NCBI GenBank assembly: GCA_003165615.1
Contig: PLWR01000269.1
Span: forward strand, 228-19,489
Reading direction: 5' to 3'
Source of the DNA: Acidobacteriota bacterium
GTDB lineage: Bacteria; Acidobacteriota; Terriglobia; UBA7540
DNA length: 19,262 bases
Position numbers and translations under genes: made by a program. Below the pieces are notes generated by a model that had not been told where the DNA came from, did not search any database, and saw only the letters and a list, made by a program, of their open reading frames with translations. This document shows, one piece after another, positions 1-7,640 of the stretch (its first letter is position 1; every line of letters begins with the position of its first letter).

Positions 1-2454
1 TACGATTGGTGGAGCGAAGCGCTGCACGGTGTGGGGCGCGCGGGGTACGCCACAGTGTTTCCACAGGCCATTGGCATGGCCGCCACCTGGGATCCCAATC
101 TGGTCCACAGCGAAGGCCGGGTGATCTCGGTTGAAGGCCGGGCCATTTACTATCAGGCGCAGCGTGAGAACAATCACTTCAATTATTTCGGGCTCACGTA
201 TTGGTCGCCCAACATCAACATTTTTCGTGATCCCCGCTGGGGGCGCGGTCAGGAGACCTACGGTGAAGATCCCTTCCTGACGGGAAAGATGGGGACGGCT
301 TTCGTCAAGGGAGTGCAGGGTGACGACCCTCATTACTTCGAAGCGATTGCCGCGCCCAAACACTACGCCGTCCACAGTGGGCCGGAGATGGCGAGGCACG
401 GCTTTGACGCCAAGCCTTCGGCGCACGATCTTGAAGACACTTATCTTCCCGCTTTTCGCGAGACCGTCGTGCAGGGGCACGCGGGCTCCATCATGGGCGC
501 CTACAACGCGATTGATGGTGAACCCGCCTCCGCCAACACTTACTTGCTGACCACGACCCTGCGCAAGGACTGGAAATTCCAGGGTTACATCGTCTCCGAC
601 TGTGGCGCGGTGGAGGACATTGTCGCCGGGCATAAATTCGCTCCCGACATTGAGCACGCATCGGTGGCGGCCGTTCGGGCCGGAACGGATAACACTTGTG
701 GCCAGGAGTTCGTCACGCTGGTGCAGGCGGTCAAGGATGGCCTGATTAAGGAGAGCGAGATCGACACCTCGCTCCAGCGCCTCTTCACGGCGCGATTCCG
801 CCTGGGCATGTTTGATCCTCCGGGCACCGGTCCTTTCGCCAACATCCCGGCATCTCAAATCGACTCACCGGAGCATCGCAAGCTGGCGATTCAGGCGGCA
901 CGGGAGTCCATGGTGCTGCTGAAGAACCAAAACAACATCCTGCCGTTGAGTCCCGCGGTCAAAACCATTGCCGTCATTGGCCCCAACGCGGAATCGCTGG
1001 TGTCACTGGAAGGGAATTACAACGGTACGCCGCCCCGTCCGGTATTACCCCTCGACGGCATACGCAAGCAGTTCGCGGGCAAGACGGATGTGCTTTACGC
1101 GCAAGGTTCACCCTTTGTATCGGAACTGCCGGTTCCGGTGCCACGCACGGCTTTCCAAACATCAGGCAGTCCAGCGGCTAAAGGTCTCAAGGCGGAGTAT
1201 TTCGCCAAAGCAGACTTCTCCGGAAAGCCCGCGCTGGTGCGCGTCGATCCGACCATGCAGTTTGACTGGAGCGCCGCCTCGCCCGCGCCGGGAATTCCCA
1301 AGCAAGCCTTCGCTGTGCGCTGGAGCGGCGAACTGCTTCCTCCCGGGCCAGGTGATTACAGCTTCTCATTTCAACAGCCCTTTTGCTGGCCCTGCACCAG
1401 CGAGCAAACGCTCAAGGTCTATCTGGATGACAAGTTGGTGTCCAGCGGGTCGCAACACAATCGCGACAAGGAATTTCCCGGTTTTACCGCCCACTTTGAC
1501 GGCCAGACGCCGCACAACCTCACCGTGGAATATACGCACGTCGGGCCGATTTTTTCGGCTGGTCTGACGCTGGCATGGAAGCCTCCCATTGAGCTGATGC
1601 GCCAGGAGGCCGTAAAAGTGGCCCAACAAGCCGACGTGGTGGTGGCCTTTATCGGACTGTCACCGGATTTGGAAGGCGAAGAAAATGCTGGAATGCACGT
1701 GGAAGGGTTTAGTGGCGGCGACCGCACGGACGTCAGCTTGCCCCGCGTGCAACAGGATTTGCTGGAGGCGCTGGCCACAACCGGCAAACCCATTGTGGTA
1801 GTGGTCATGAACGGCAGCGCCGTGGCAGTGAACTGGGCTCAGGAGAATGCCAACGCCATTCTCGACGCCTGGTATCCGGGGGAAGAGGGTGGCACCGCCA
1901 TTGCCGAAACGCTGGCGGGAGTCAACAATCCTGGCGGCAGGCTGCCCGTCACTTTCTACGCTTCGCTCGACCAAATTCCGCCGTTCCTGGATTACTCCAT
2001 GGCCGGGCGGACCTACCGGTATTTTGACGGCAAGCCCTTGTATGGGTTTGGCTATGGCTTGAGCTATACCACCTTCGACTACAGCGGCCTGAAGCTCTCG
2101 TCGAGTCAGCTCAAGGCGGGTGACCCGCTAAAGCTTGAAGTGGACGTCCGCAATACCGGCAAGACAGCAGGCGACGAGGTGGCGGAACTTTACCTCTCGA
2201 AGAATGCCGATGCCCCCGCTCACCTGATTCGTGCGCTACGGGGATTCGAGCGCTTTCACCTGGCTGCGGGCCAAACCAGGCACGTGACCTTTACGCTCTC
2301 GGCACGTGACTTGAGCCTGGTGACGGAACAGGGCGACCACGCGGTGCTGCCCGGCAAATACAAAATCTTCGTGGGCAGCAATCAGCCCGGCGAAGGGGTG
2401 CGAGGCGCCGAGGCCGATTTGGAAATAATTGGCGAAACAAAACTGCCCCGGTAG
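1..2454 (+). CDS. GH3 family beta-glucosidase/beta-xylosidase with PA14 insert (5' end missing)
   Basis: Exo-acting glycoside hydrolase of family GH3, expected to remove glucose or xylose from the ends of plant-type oligosaccharides, probably outside the cytoplasm. The reading frame is open from base 1, where WWSEALHGVG, a typical near-N-terminal GH3 motif, is already present. The start codon and any signal peptide therefore lie upstream, and the GTG at 31 is not the real start. In window-frame numbering (817 residues): DPRWGRGQETYGEDP from about 77; KHY at 120; catalytic nucleophile Asp200 in VSDCGAV; a PA14 carbohydrate-binding domain at about 395-530 inserted into the second catalytic domain; a PDLEGEE cluster at 556-561 followed by GGDRTDVSLP, which should carry the acid/base Glu; and a C-terminal fibronectin III-like domain at about 700-790. 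Glucosidase versus xylosidase specificity cannot be settled by eye. It ends opposite a converging gene with a palindrome between them. Confidence 0.95.
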   Translation, partial: YDWWSEALHGVGRAGYATVFPQAIGMAATWDPNLVHSEGRVISVEGRAIYYQAQRENNHFNYFGLTYWSPNINIFRDPRWGRGQETYGEDPFLTGKMGTAFVKGVQGDDPHYFEAIAAPKHYAVHSGPEMARHGFDAKPSAHDLEDTYLPAFRETVVQGHAGSIMGAYNAIDGEPASANTYLLTTTLRKDWKFQGYIVSDCGAVEDIVAGHKFAPDIEHASVAAVRAGTDNTCGQEFVTLVQAVKDGLIKESEIDTSLQRLFTARFRLGMFDPPGTGPFANIPASQIDSPEHRKLAIQAARESMVLLKNQNNILPLSPAVKTIAVIGPNAESLVSLEGNYNGTPPRPVLPLDGIRKQFAGKTDVLYAQGSPFVSELPVPVPRTAFQTSGSPAAKGLKAEYFAKADFSGKPALVRVDPTMQFDWSAASPAPGIPKQAFAVRWSGELLPPGPGDYSFSFQQPFCWPCTSEQTLKVYLDDKLVSSGSQHNRDKEFPGFTAHFDGQTPHNLTVEYTHVGPIFSAGLTLAWKPPIELMRQEAVKVAQQADVVVAFIGLSPDLEGEENAGMHVEGFSGGDRTDVSLPRVQQDLLEALATTGKPIVVVVMNGSAVAVNWAQENANAILDAWYPGEEGGTAIAETLAGVNNPGGRLPVTFYASLDQIPPFLDYSMAGRTYRYFDGKPLYGFGYGLSYTTFDYSGLKLSSSQLKAGDPLKLEVDVRNTGKTAGDEVAELYLSKNADAPAHLIRALRGFERFHLAAGQTRHVTFTLSARDLSLVTEQGDHAVLPGKYKIFVGSNQPGEGVRGAEADLEIIGETKLPR

Positions 2455-2484
2455 TCTGAAGACCAATAGGCAGTGGGCAGGAGG

Positions 2485-2570
2485 CAGCGTAGCAGACCTG
2501 TTTTGTAGGTCCGTGGTTCGTCCCCATCGGCAAGGAAAAGCCGCGGATCAAAACAGGTCGCGCTACGCTG
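2485..2570. repeat. Inverted repeat between convergent genes, possible bidirectional terminator
   Basis: The left arm at 2485-2505 (CAGCGTAGCAGACCTGTTTTG read to its penultimate base) and the right arm at 2549-2570 are reverse complements except for one mismatch and one one-base indel. An inner pair, CCGTGG near 2511 and CCGCGG at 2541, can extend the stem. It fills the 125-nt gap between the convergent GH3 and dehydratase-like genes. It could be a transcript-end hairpin for both strands or a copy of a dispersed palindromic repeat. There is no obvious T-tract, so a classical intrinsic terminator is not shown. Confidence 0.65.
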
Positions 2571-2579
2571 GCTTGCCGC

Positions 2580-3854
2580 TCATCCCCACCAGGTTTCTCC
2601 GGGCATCAAGCGCTTGCGGATGAAGTCTTCGTTGATTTCCAATCCGAGACCGGGCTTGTCCAGAATCCTGTACTTTCCACCCCTGATCACGCCTCCCTCG
2701 TAGATGACGAATTTCTCCCAATCCTCAGGAGGTAACCGGCCGGGCGAGAATTCCTGGGCGCGGAAGTCCCGTATCGACGCGGCGCAATGTGCGGACGCGA
2801 TCGCCCCGACAGGAGTGGAAGCGATGTGGGCGCACATGGGAATTTCGAAAAGCTCCGCCAAGTCGGCGATTTTTTTCGATTCCAGCAGTCCGCCGGCCTT
2901 GGGAATATCGGGCTGTACCAAATGGCAGCCCGAATTCAGAATGAAAGGCATGAAGCCCCGGCGCAGGTAGAGGTTCTCTCCGGTCAGGATCGGAATCGGT
3001 GATTCCGCAGTCAGCTTGCTCCAGGACTCCGAATAAAACGGCGGCATGGGATCTTCCAGCCACATCGGATTCATGGGAGCGACAACCCGCGCCATTTGCA
3101 GCGCATCGATCCAATCGAACTCCCAGTGGCAGTGCACGGCGATGCTGATGTCATCCCCCACCGCCTCGCGCAAGAGGTGAAAGCCCGTCCCGATCCGGGC
3201 AAGGTCTTTCTCCGTCAGATGGCCGGTAACAAAGTCGTGGCCGGGTTCGCGCGCCTGGGGGTCATACTTTTGGGGATAGTCATCCGCGTCCACCTTGATA
3301 GCGGTGATGCCGAAAAGGTGGCTCTTGAGCATGGCCGCAAACTCGCGGCAGGAGGCCGGATCGAGCCTATCCTTGGGGTCAGTCGTCCAATAGGCCCGCA
3401 CTCCGTCACGATACTGGCCACCCAGCAGCTTGCACACGGGCACGCCGAGCAACTTTCCCGCCAAGTCCCAGAGAGCAATCTCCACGCCGCTGGCCGCGGT
3501 CACCGTTACTCCTCCCTGGGCGCCGGCCCCGCCGGTCCTACGAAGCATTTTGGTGAAGAGCGGTTCGATATCGAGGGGATCCTGACCCATCACGATATCG
3601 CGCAGATATCCCTTGATCACATCCTTAACGCCATAACCCCAGTAAGCTTCACCGATTCCGGAAATACCGGCGTCAGTATCGATTCTCACCAGGGTGGTTT
3701 GGGTATGTGCCTGGACGAACATGGTTTTCACGTCCGTAATCTTGACCTTCTTAAGCAGGGGCGCAGCCATGGCCCGATAGCCGGAGAGAACCGCCGAGGC
3801 CGGAACCACGGCGGCCAACCCTTTCAGGAAATTCCTTCTCGCTGTTTGTTGCAT
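2580..3854 (-). CDS. Tat-exported enolase-superfamily (mandelate racemase/muconate lactonizing type) sugar-acid dehydratase-like protein
   Basis: 424-residue member of the enolase superfamily, closest by motif spacing to galactonate/mannonate dehydratases (DgoD/ManD type), which dehydrate aldonic acids using Mg2+. The start at 3854 is chosen because MQQTARRNFLKG opens a Tat signal (twin Arg, FLK, cleavage near AMA) and an AAGGA sits 10 nt upstream; the frame continues open to 3914. Visible active-site positions: H241-x-H243, E267 (WLEDP), E293 (TGENLY), D316 (QPDIPKAGG), H343 and E368. The 26-26 spacing of metal ligands and the 27-residue Asp-His spacing match DgoD, but His241 sits where the first metal-binding Asp is expected. 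Export is unusual for this normally cytoplasmic family. It is the last gene of the minus-strand series, 64 nt after a TPR gene. The substrate is unknown. Confidence 0.88.
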   Translation of the reverse strand: MQQTARRNFLKGLAAVVPASAVLSGYRAMAAPLLKKVKITDVKTMFVQAHTQTTLVRIDTDAGISGIGEAYWGYGVKDVIKGYLRDIVMGQDPLDIEPLFTKMLRRTGGAGAQGGVTVTAASGVEIALWDLAGKLLGVPVCKLLGGQYRDGVRAYWTTDPKDRLDPASCREFAAMLKSHLFGITAIKVDADDYPQKYDPQAREPGHDFVTGHLTEKDLARIGTGFHLLREAVGDDISIAVHCHWEFDWIDALQMARVVAPMNPMWLEDPMPPFYSESWSKLTAESPIPILTGENLYLRRGFMPFILNSGCHLVQPDIPKAGGLLESKKIADLAELFEIPMCAHIASTPVGAIASAHCAASIRDFRAQEFSPGRLPPEDWEKFVIYEGGVIRGGKYRILDKPGLGLEINEDFIRKRLMPGETWWG

Positions 3855-3918
3855 TATGATTTCATCCTTCGATTTTAGAATGTTCGTACACCTGATTCCC
3901 CTGGTCGCTGGCAACGGC

Positions 3919-5070
3919 CTATTGCGGCGTGGTTGTTGCGCGCTCGACGGTTTTCACTTTCGCCGCCAGGGAGAGTCTCTGGAACTCACTGATCTCCTGG
4001 GCGCTGGATTGCGCGTCGCCGAGTTGGTGATAGACCTTGGCAAGCAGGAAATGAGCCTGAGGATCGTTGGGGTCATCTTGAGCAGCGGCGAGCAGTTCGG
4101 TCTTGGCCTTCTGGGGGTCCCCCAGGTTGGAGTAACACTCGCCAAGCAGTAAGTGCGGGCGAGCCGTGCCCGGCTGCGCGGCGCTCGAGACCAGTAAGTA
4201 TGGGATGGCGCCGGCATAATCGCGCCGGCCTACGGCAAACTCACCGAGGTACTGATTGGCCCCATAATCGTTGGGATCCTCCTGGCGCGCCGCCTGAAAT
4301 TCATTCTCCGCCTCGTCGATCTGCTTCAGATTGCGCAGAGCGGTTCCCAACGCGTAATGAAGGCCGGGAGCATCCGGGCGTTTGGCCAGCGCGGCACGAT
4401 ACTCCTTAAGGGAATCCTCAAAGCGGTTATTATTGGCGTAGACCTCGCCCATCAGGGCGTGCAATTGGTAGGAGTCAGGATCGATATCCGTGAGCTTTTG
4501 GATGACTGCGAGCGAGGCGTTCATGTGCAGGCGCGCTACCTGGTAAAGCGCGTCCAGATCATTGGGGTTTTGGGCCAGGGATTGATTGAACTGGGCCACG
4601 GCATCATCCGACCGGTCGAGTGAGAGGAGCGTGATGGCGAAGTAGTAGTGAGTCCGCGGATGGGGTTTGAGGGTCGCGAGCTCTGCTTGAAAGCAGGAGA
4701 CCGCCCTATCAAATTGGTTCAAACCCAGGTAGGAAACGCCCTCGAAAAAATTAACTTGGGAATATTGCGGCGACGCGGCCAGAGCGCGCTGAAAGGCGTC
4801 GATCGATTCCGTAAATTTCAGTTCGGTTTGATAAAGGATGCCCAGGCGCTTGAGAACTTCGGGATCATCAGGCGCAATTGCCAGGGCCTGCCGGTAAACT
4901 TGCTCCGCGCCTTTGTAATCTTCCGCCTTCTCGAAAGTGCGCGCTTGCTCAAGGAGCGACTTCACATCGGCGGGCGCGGCGGAAAGGCGATATCCCACTG
5001 CCAGGAAGAGCGCCCCAATCAGGACGCACATCCGCAACCCGCATGGCCGCATGCGCCGGGCATGAGTCAC
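3919..5070 (-). CDS. Secreted tetratricopeptide repeat protein (third tandem paralogue)
   Basis: 383-residue TPR protein made almost wholly of about ten helical repeats, likely a protein-protein interaction scaffold in the periplasm. The GTG at 5070 is chosen as start: GAGG precedes it by 8 nt, and it lies only 10 nt after the stop of the upstream paralogue, whose TGA overlaps that Shine-Dalgarno. The frame is open upstream to 5148 but would then overlap the neighbour. The N-terminus has Arg residues, a hydrophobic stretch (VLIGALFLAVG) and a cleavage-like LSA-AP, with no lipobox Cys. Repeats start with a block reading AEDYKGAEQVYRQAL; the fifth repeat (near IQKLTDIDPDS) is short and degenerate, exactly as in the two upstream paralogues. 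No catalytic motif is visible. The specific partner is unknown. Confidence 0.9.
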   Translation of the reverse strand: MTHARRMRPCGLRMCVLIGALFLAVGYRLSAAPADVKSLLEQARTFEKAEDYKGAEQVYRQALAIAPDDPEVLKRLGILYQTELKFTESIDAFQRALAASPQYSQVNFFEGVSYLGLNQFDRAVSCFQAELATLKPHPRTHYYFAITLLSLDRSDDAVAQFNQSLAQNPNDLDALYQVARLHMNASLAVIQKLTDIDPDSYQLHALMGEVYANNNRFEDSLKEYRAALAKRPDAPGLHYALGTALRNLKQIDEAENEFQAARQEDPNDYGANQYLGEFAVGRRDYAGAIPYLLVSSAAQPGTARPHLLLGECYSNLGDPQKAKTELLAAAQDDPNDPQAHFLLAKVYHQLGDAQSSAQEISEFQRLSLAAKVKTVERATTTPQ

Positions 5071-5080
5071 GCGTTTTTCC

Positions 5081-6280
5081 TCACTGTTTGGCTCCTGAAT
5101 CTCGCTGTTTCTGCAGAGATTCCTGCAACAGGACCTTATCTGTATCATGCTCTTCGCGCGTCAGTTTTTCGTAGATGCGCAGATGCTCCTGGCTCTTTTC
5201 CTTATCCCCCATGCGTGCATAAAGCTGATAAAGCTGGAAGTGTACTTCCTTGTAATTGGGATCCAGCTTCAGGGCCTCGTCATATTGCTGGAGTACCAGG
5301 TTGGCTTCTCCCGTACCCGCGTAGGATTTGCCCAGAAGGAAGTGCGCGCGGGCGAGTTCCGGATACACGGAGAGGGCAATCTTCAGATGGGGAATGGCGT
5401 CGTGAAAATTTCGCTGCTCCACCAACATGTCCCCAACATAATAATTGGCGAGCGGCTGGTTCGGATCCTCCTGCAATGCCAGCTTCAGGAGCTCCATCGC
5501 CTTCGCCGTGTCCATCTTTCTCCAGTAGAGCTCTCCCAGGGCGAAATGAACGCCCGGGAAGTCAGGGTTTATTCGCAACACCTCCTTGAATTCCAGTATG
5601 GCCTCATCCAGACGGGCCTCATCAGAAAAGGTCTCAGCCTTCAGGGCGTGGGTGAATTCCGAGTCGGGGGCCATTTTCGCCAGCCGCTGGCCGGCCTTCT
5701 GAGCTGCGGATTTGTAATCCACAACCAGTTGATACCGGACCGCGAGATTTTGCGGGTCGTCGGCCGTCAGACTTTCGAGTTGCTGAATGGCTTCAAAGAA
5801 GCGGCCCGTGGACGTCAGCGCCAGGGCCAGATAATAGCGCGCCTGAAAATCCCTGGGATTGCCCTTGAGTTCTTTTTGCGTAACTTCGATTGTTTTGTCG
5901 AACTGATTTAAAGCGTAGTAGGAAACCCCCAGCAGGGAATTAACACCGGGGTATAGAGGAGCGCGTTTCAGGATCGGCTCGAGAACTTCAATGGATTCTT
6001 CGAATTTACCTTGCTCCTGACAGACCACACCCAGTGCCTTGAGGATTTCCGGGTCATCCGGCGCGTCGAGTAGAGCCTGGCGGTAAACCTTTTCGGCCCC
6101 GGCATGATCCTGGGCTTTCTCCATTGCGGCGGCTTGAGAAAGCAAGGCGGAGGCGGCCTGCGGTGCGGGGAAAGCGCCCCACGAACTTGCCGAAGCACTC
6201 AGCAAGAAGAGCACTACGATCAAAGCGCACAGGGCCCGATTTCGCCGAGCCGGCAAGTTGTGGGTGGAGTTCAGAATCAT
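5081..6280 (-). CDS. Secreted tetratricopeptide repeat protein (second tandem paralogue)
   Basis: 399-residue TPR protein. The N-terminus has a basic region (PARRNR), a hydrophobic core (ALIVVLFLLSASA) and a probable Sec cleavage near WGA-FP, so it should act in the periplasm. About ten TPR units follow, beginning with EKAQDHAGAEKVYRQALL. The fifth unit is shortened (GQRLAKMAPDSE), and PDFPGVHFALGELY marks the next pair. ANYYVGDMLVEQRNFHDA aligns with matching segments of both neighbours, showing that the three genes arose by whole-gene duplication. It starts 21 nt after the first paralogue; only a weak AAGG close to the ATG serves as ribosome site, so translational coupling is plausible. The role is probably scaffolding; nothing in the sequence indicates an enzymatic activity. 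Confidence 0.9.
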   Translation of the reverse strand: MILNSTHNLPARRNRALCALIVVLFLLSASASSWGAFPAPQAASALLSQAAAMEKAQDHAGAEKVYRQALLDAPDDPEILKALGVVCQEQGKFEESIEVLEPILKRAPLYPGVNSLLGVSYYALNQFDKTIEVTQKELKGNPRDFQARYYLALALTSTGRFFEAIQQLESLTADDPQNLAVRYQLVVDYKSAAQKAGQRLAKMAPDSEFTHALKAETFSDEARLDEAILEFKEVLRINPDFPGVHFALGELYWRKMDTAKAMELLKLALQEDPNQPLANYYVGDMLVEQRNFHDAIPHLKIALSVYPELARAHFLLGKSYAGTGEANLVLQQYDEALKLDPNYKEVHFQLYQLYARMGDKEKSQEHLRIYEKLTREEHDTDKVLLQESLQKQRDSGAKQ

Positions 6281-6301
6281 GGCCTTATGGAAAGCAGCAG
6301 C

Positions 6302-7489
6302 CTACTGCGATTCTTTGGAGCGGGCGGTTCGCTCATGCAGCTCCTCGAGTCTCTTCGCTTTCTGCTCTCTTTCTTCCGCGTACAACTTCTGGAAGATCTG
6401 CAATTGCTCGCGGGCCTTGTCGGGCTGGTTCAGCTTTTGGTAGACCTGCGAAAGTTGGTAATGAACGTTCTTGTCATGGGGTTCCAGCTCGGCGGCTTTC
6501 TCCAGGAGCTTGACGGCCTCCTGCAGCTTTCCCTGTTGAGCGTAGCATTTCGCCAGGAGAAAATATCCCATCATAAAATTGGGATCGCCTGATACCACAA
6601 TCTCCAGGTGGGGAATGGCCTCAGGCATCTTGTCATTCTTGAGCAGAACGTCGGCAAGGTAGTAATTGGCTTTGATGTGGTTGGGGTCTTCGCGCAAGGC
6701 GAGCCGGAGTTCCCCTTCGCTGCCTGCGAAATCACCACTATTGTAATAAACCTCTCCCAGGGCGAAATGCAGCCCGGGAAAGTCCGGACTCTTTCTTATG
6801 GCTTCTTTGTAATCCTCGATGGCTTCCGGGTATTTTTGCTCCGTGGCGTAACCTTCCGCTTTCAAGACCAGCATAAAATCCGAATCCGGATCGATATTGC
6901 CCAACTGATTAATGGCGGCGATGGTCGCGGTCTTGAGAAAGCGTATGAGGTTATAGAGCGCCCGCTTGTCATTGGGATCCTGGTCGAGCAATATCTCATA
7001 TTGCCGCAACGCGTCGGCACTGCGTCCCAGCGATTGATAAGCCTGCGCTTCATAGTAACGCGCCCGGCGGTACTTCGGGTTTGCTTCCAGCTCCTTATCG
7101 AAGGCCTGGATCGCCTTGTCAGGTTGATTCAACCCGAAGTAGGAAAGCCCCATGTAGAAGTTGACCTCGGGGTATTGGGGAGCCCCCTGCAACACCTGTT
7201 GAAAAGTGCTGATGGATTCCTGGAATTTCAATTCGGTTTGGTAGACAACCCCCAGCCGCTTGAGGATTTCGGGCTGATTGGGAAACTTCGCCGCGGCATC
7301 CTGATAGATTCGTTCCGCGCCCGCGTAATCTTCCCCCTTTTCCATTTCCCTTGCCCGATTGAAGTAATCGTCCAGGTTTTGCGGGCGGGCTTGGGCAAGC
7401 GTCAAACTGCCGCAAATGACGAAGACAAAAATAGCCCATTGAGCGTGCCGAAGAGGAGGCACATTCAGGCAAGTCGGGAGCTTACACAT
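6302..7489 (-). CDS. Secreted tetratricopeptide repeat protein (first tandem paralogue)
   Basis: 395-residue TPR protein at the head of a three-gene tandem array. The N-terminal 34 residues contain a hydrophobic core (WAIFVFVICGSLTLAQA) with cleavage probably after AQA. About ten TPRs then cover the rest, starting with EKGEDYAGAERIYQDA. The fifth repeat is degenerate (INQLGNIDPDSD), a feature shared by all three paralogues. The C-terminus is charged (AEEREQKAKRLEELHERT) and may form a coiled-coil tail. A candidate extended -10 (see 7614-7622) lies upstream, so this may be the first gene of the TPR-TPR-TPR-dehydratase transcription unit. The partner is unknown. Confidence 0.9.
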   Translation of the reverse strand: MCKLPTCLNVPPLRHAQWAIFVFVICGSLTLAQARPQNLDDYFNRAREMEKGEDYAGAERIYQDAAAKFPNQPEILKRLGVVYQTELKFQESISTFQQVLQGAPQYPEVNFYMGLSYFGLNQPDKAIQAFDKELEANPKYRRARYYEAQAYQSLGRSADALRQYEILLDQDPNDKRALYNLIRFLKTATIAAINQLGNIDPDSDFMLVLKAEGYATEQKYPEAIEDYKEAIRKSPDFPGLHFALGEVYYNSGDFAGSEGELRLALREDPNHIKANYYLADVLLKNDKMPEAIPHLEIVVSGDPNFMMGYFLLAKCYAQQGKLQEAVKLLEKAAELEPHDKNVHYQLSQVYQKLNQPDKAREQLQIFQKLYAEEREQKAKRLEELHERTARSKESQ

Positions 7490-7613
7490 GCGACGATTCT
7501 ACCCACTGGTCCGAAAGTCCGCAATAACATTCTGCCGCGCTTTTCATTCGTTTTGTTTGCAATCAGGCCTTCGCGGCGAGCGCAGCGGAGCGCCCGGCAG
7601 CGCCATCGGGTAC

Positions 7614-7622
7614 ATATTATCA
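7614..7622 (-). promoter_or_regulatory. Candidate extended -10 promoter for the TPR gene series
   Basis: On the minus strand this reads TGATAATAT, an extended -10 (TG-n-TAATAT) without a convincing -35. It lies in the 151-nt gap between the stop of the methyltransferase fusion gene (7641) and the start of the first TPR gene (7489), giving a leader of a bit over 110 nt. Support is motif match and position only; transcription from further upstream is equally possible. Confidence 0.3.
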
Positions 7623-7640
7623 GTGTGCAATCTACCGGGC

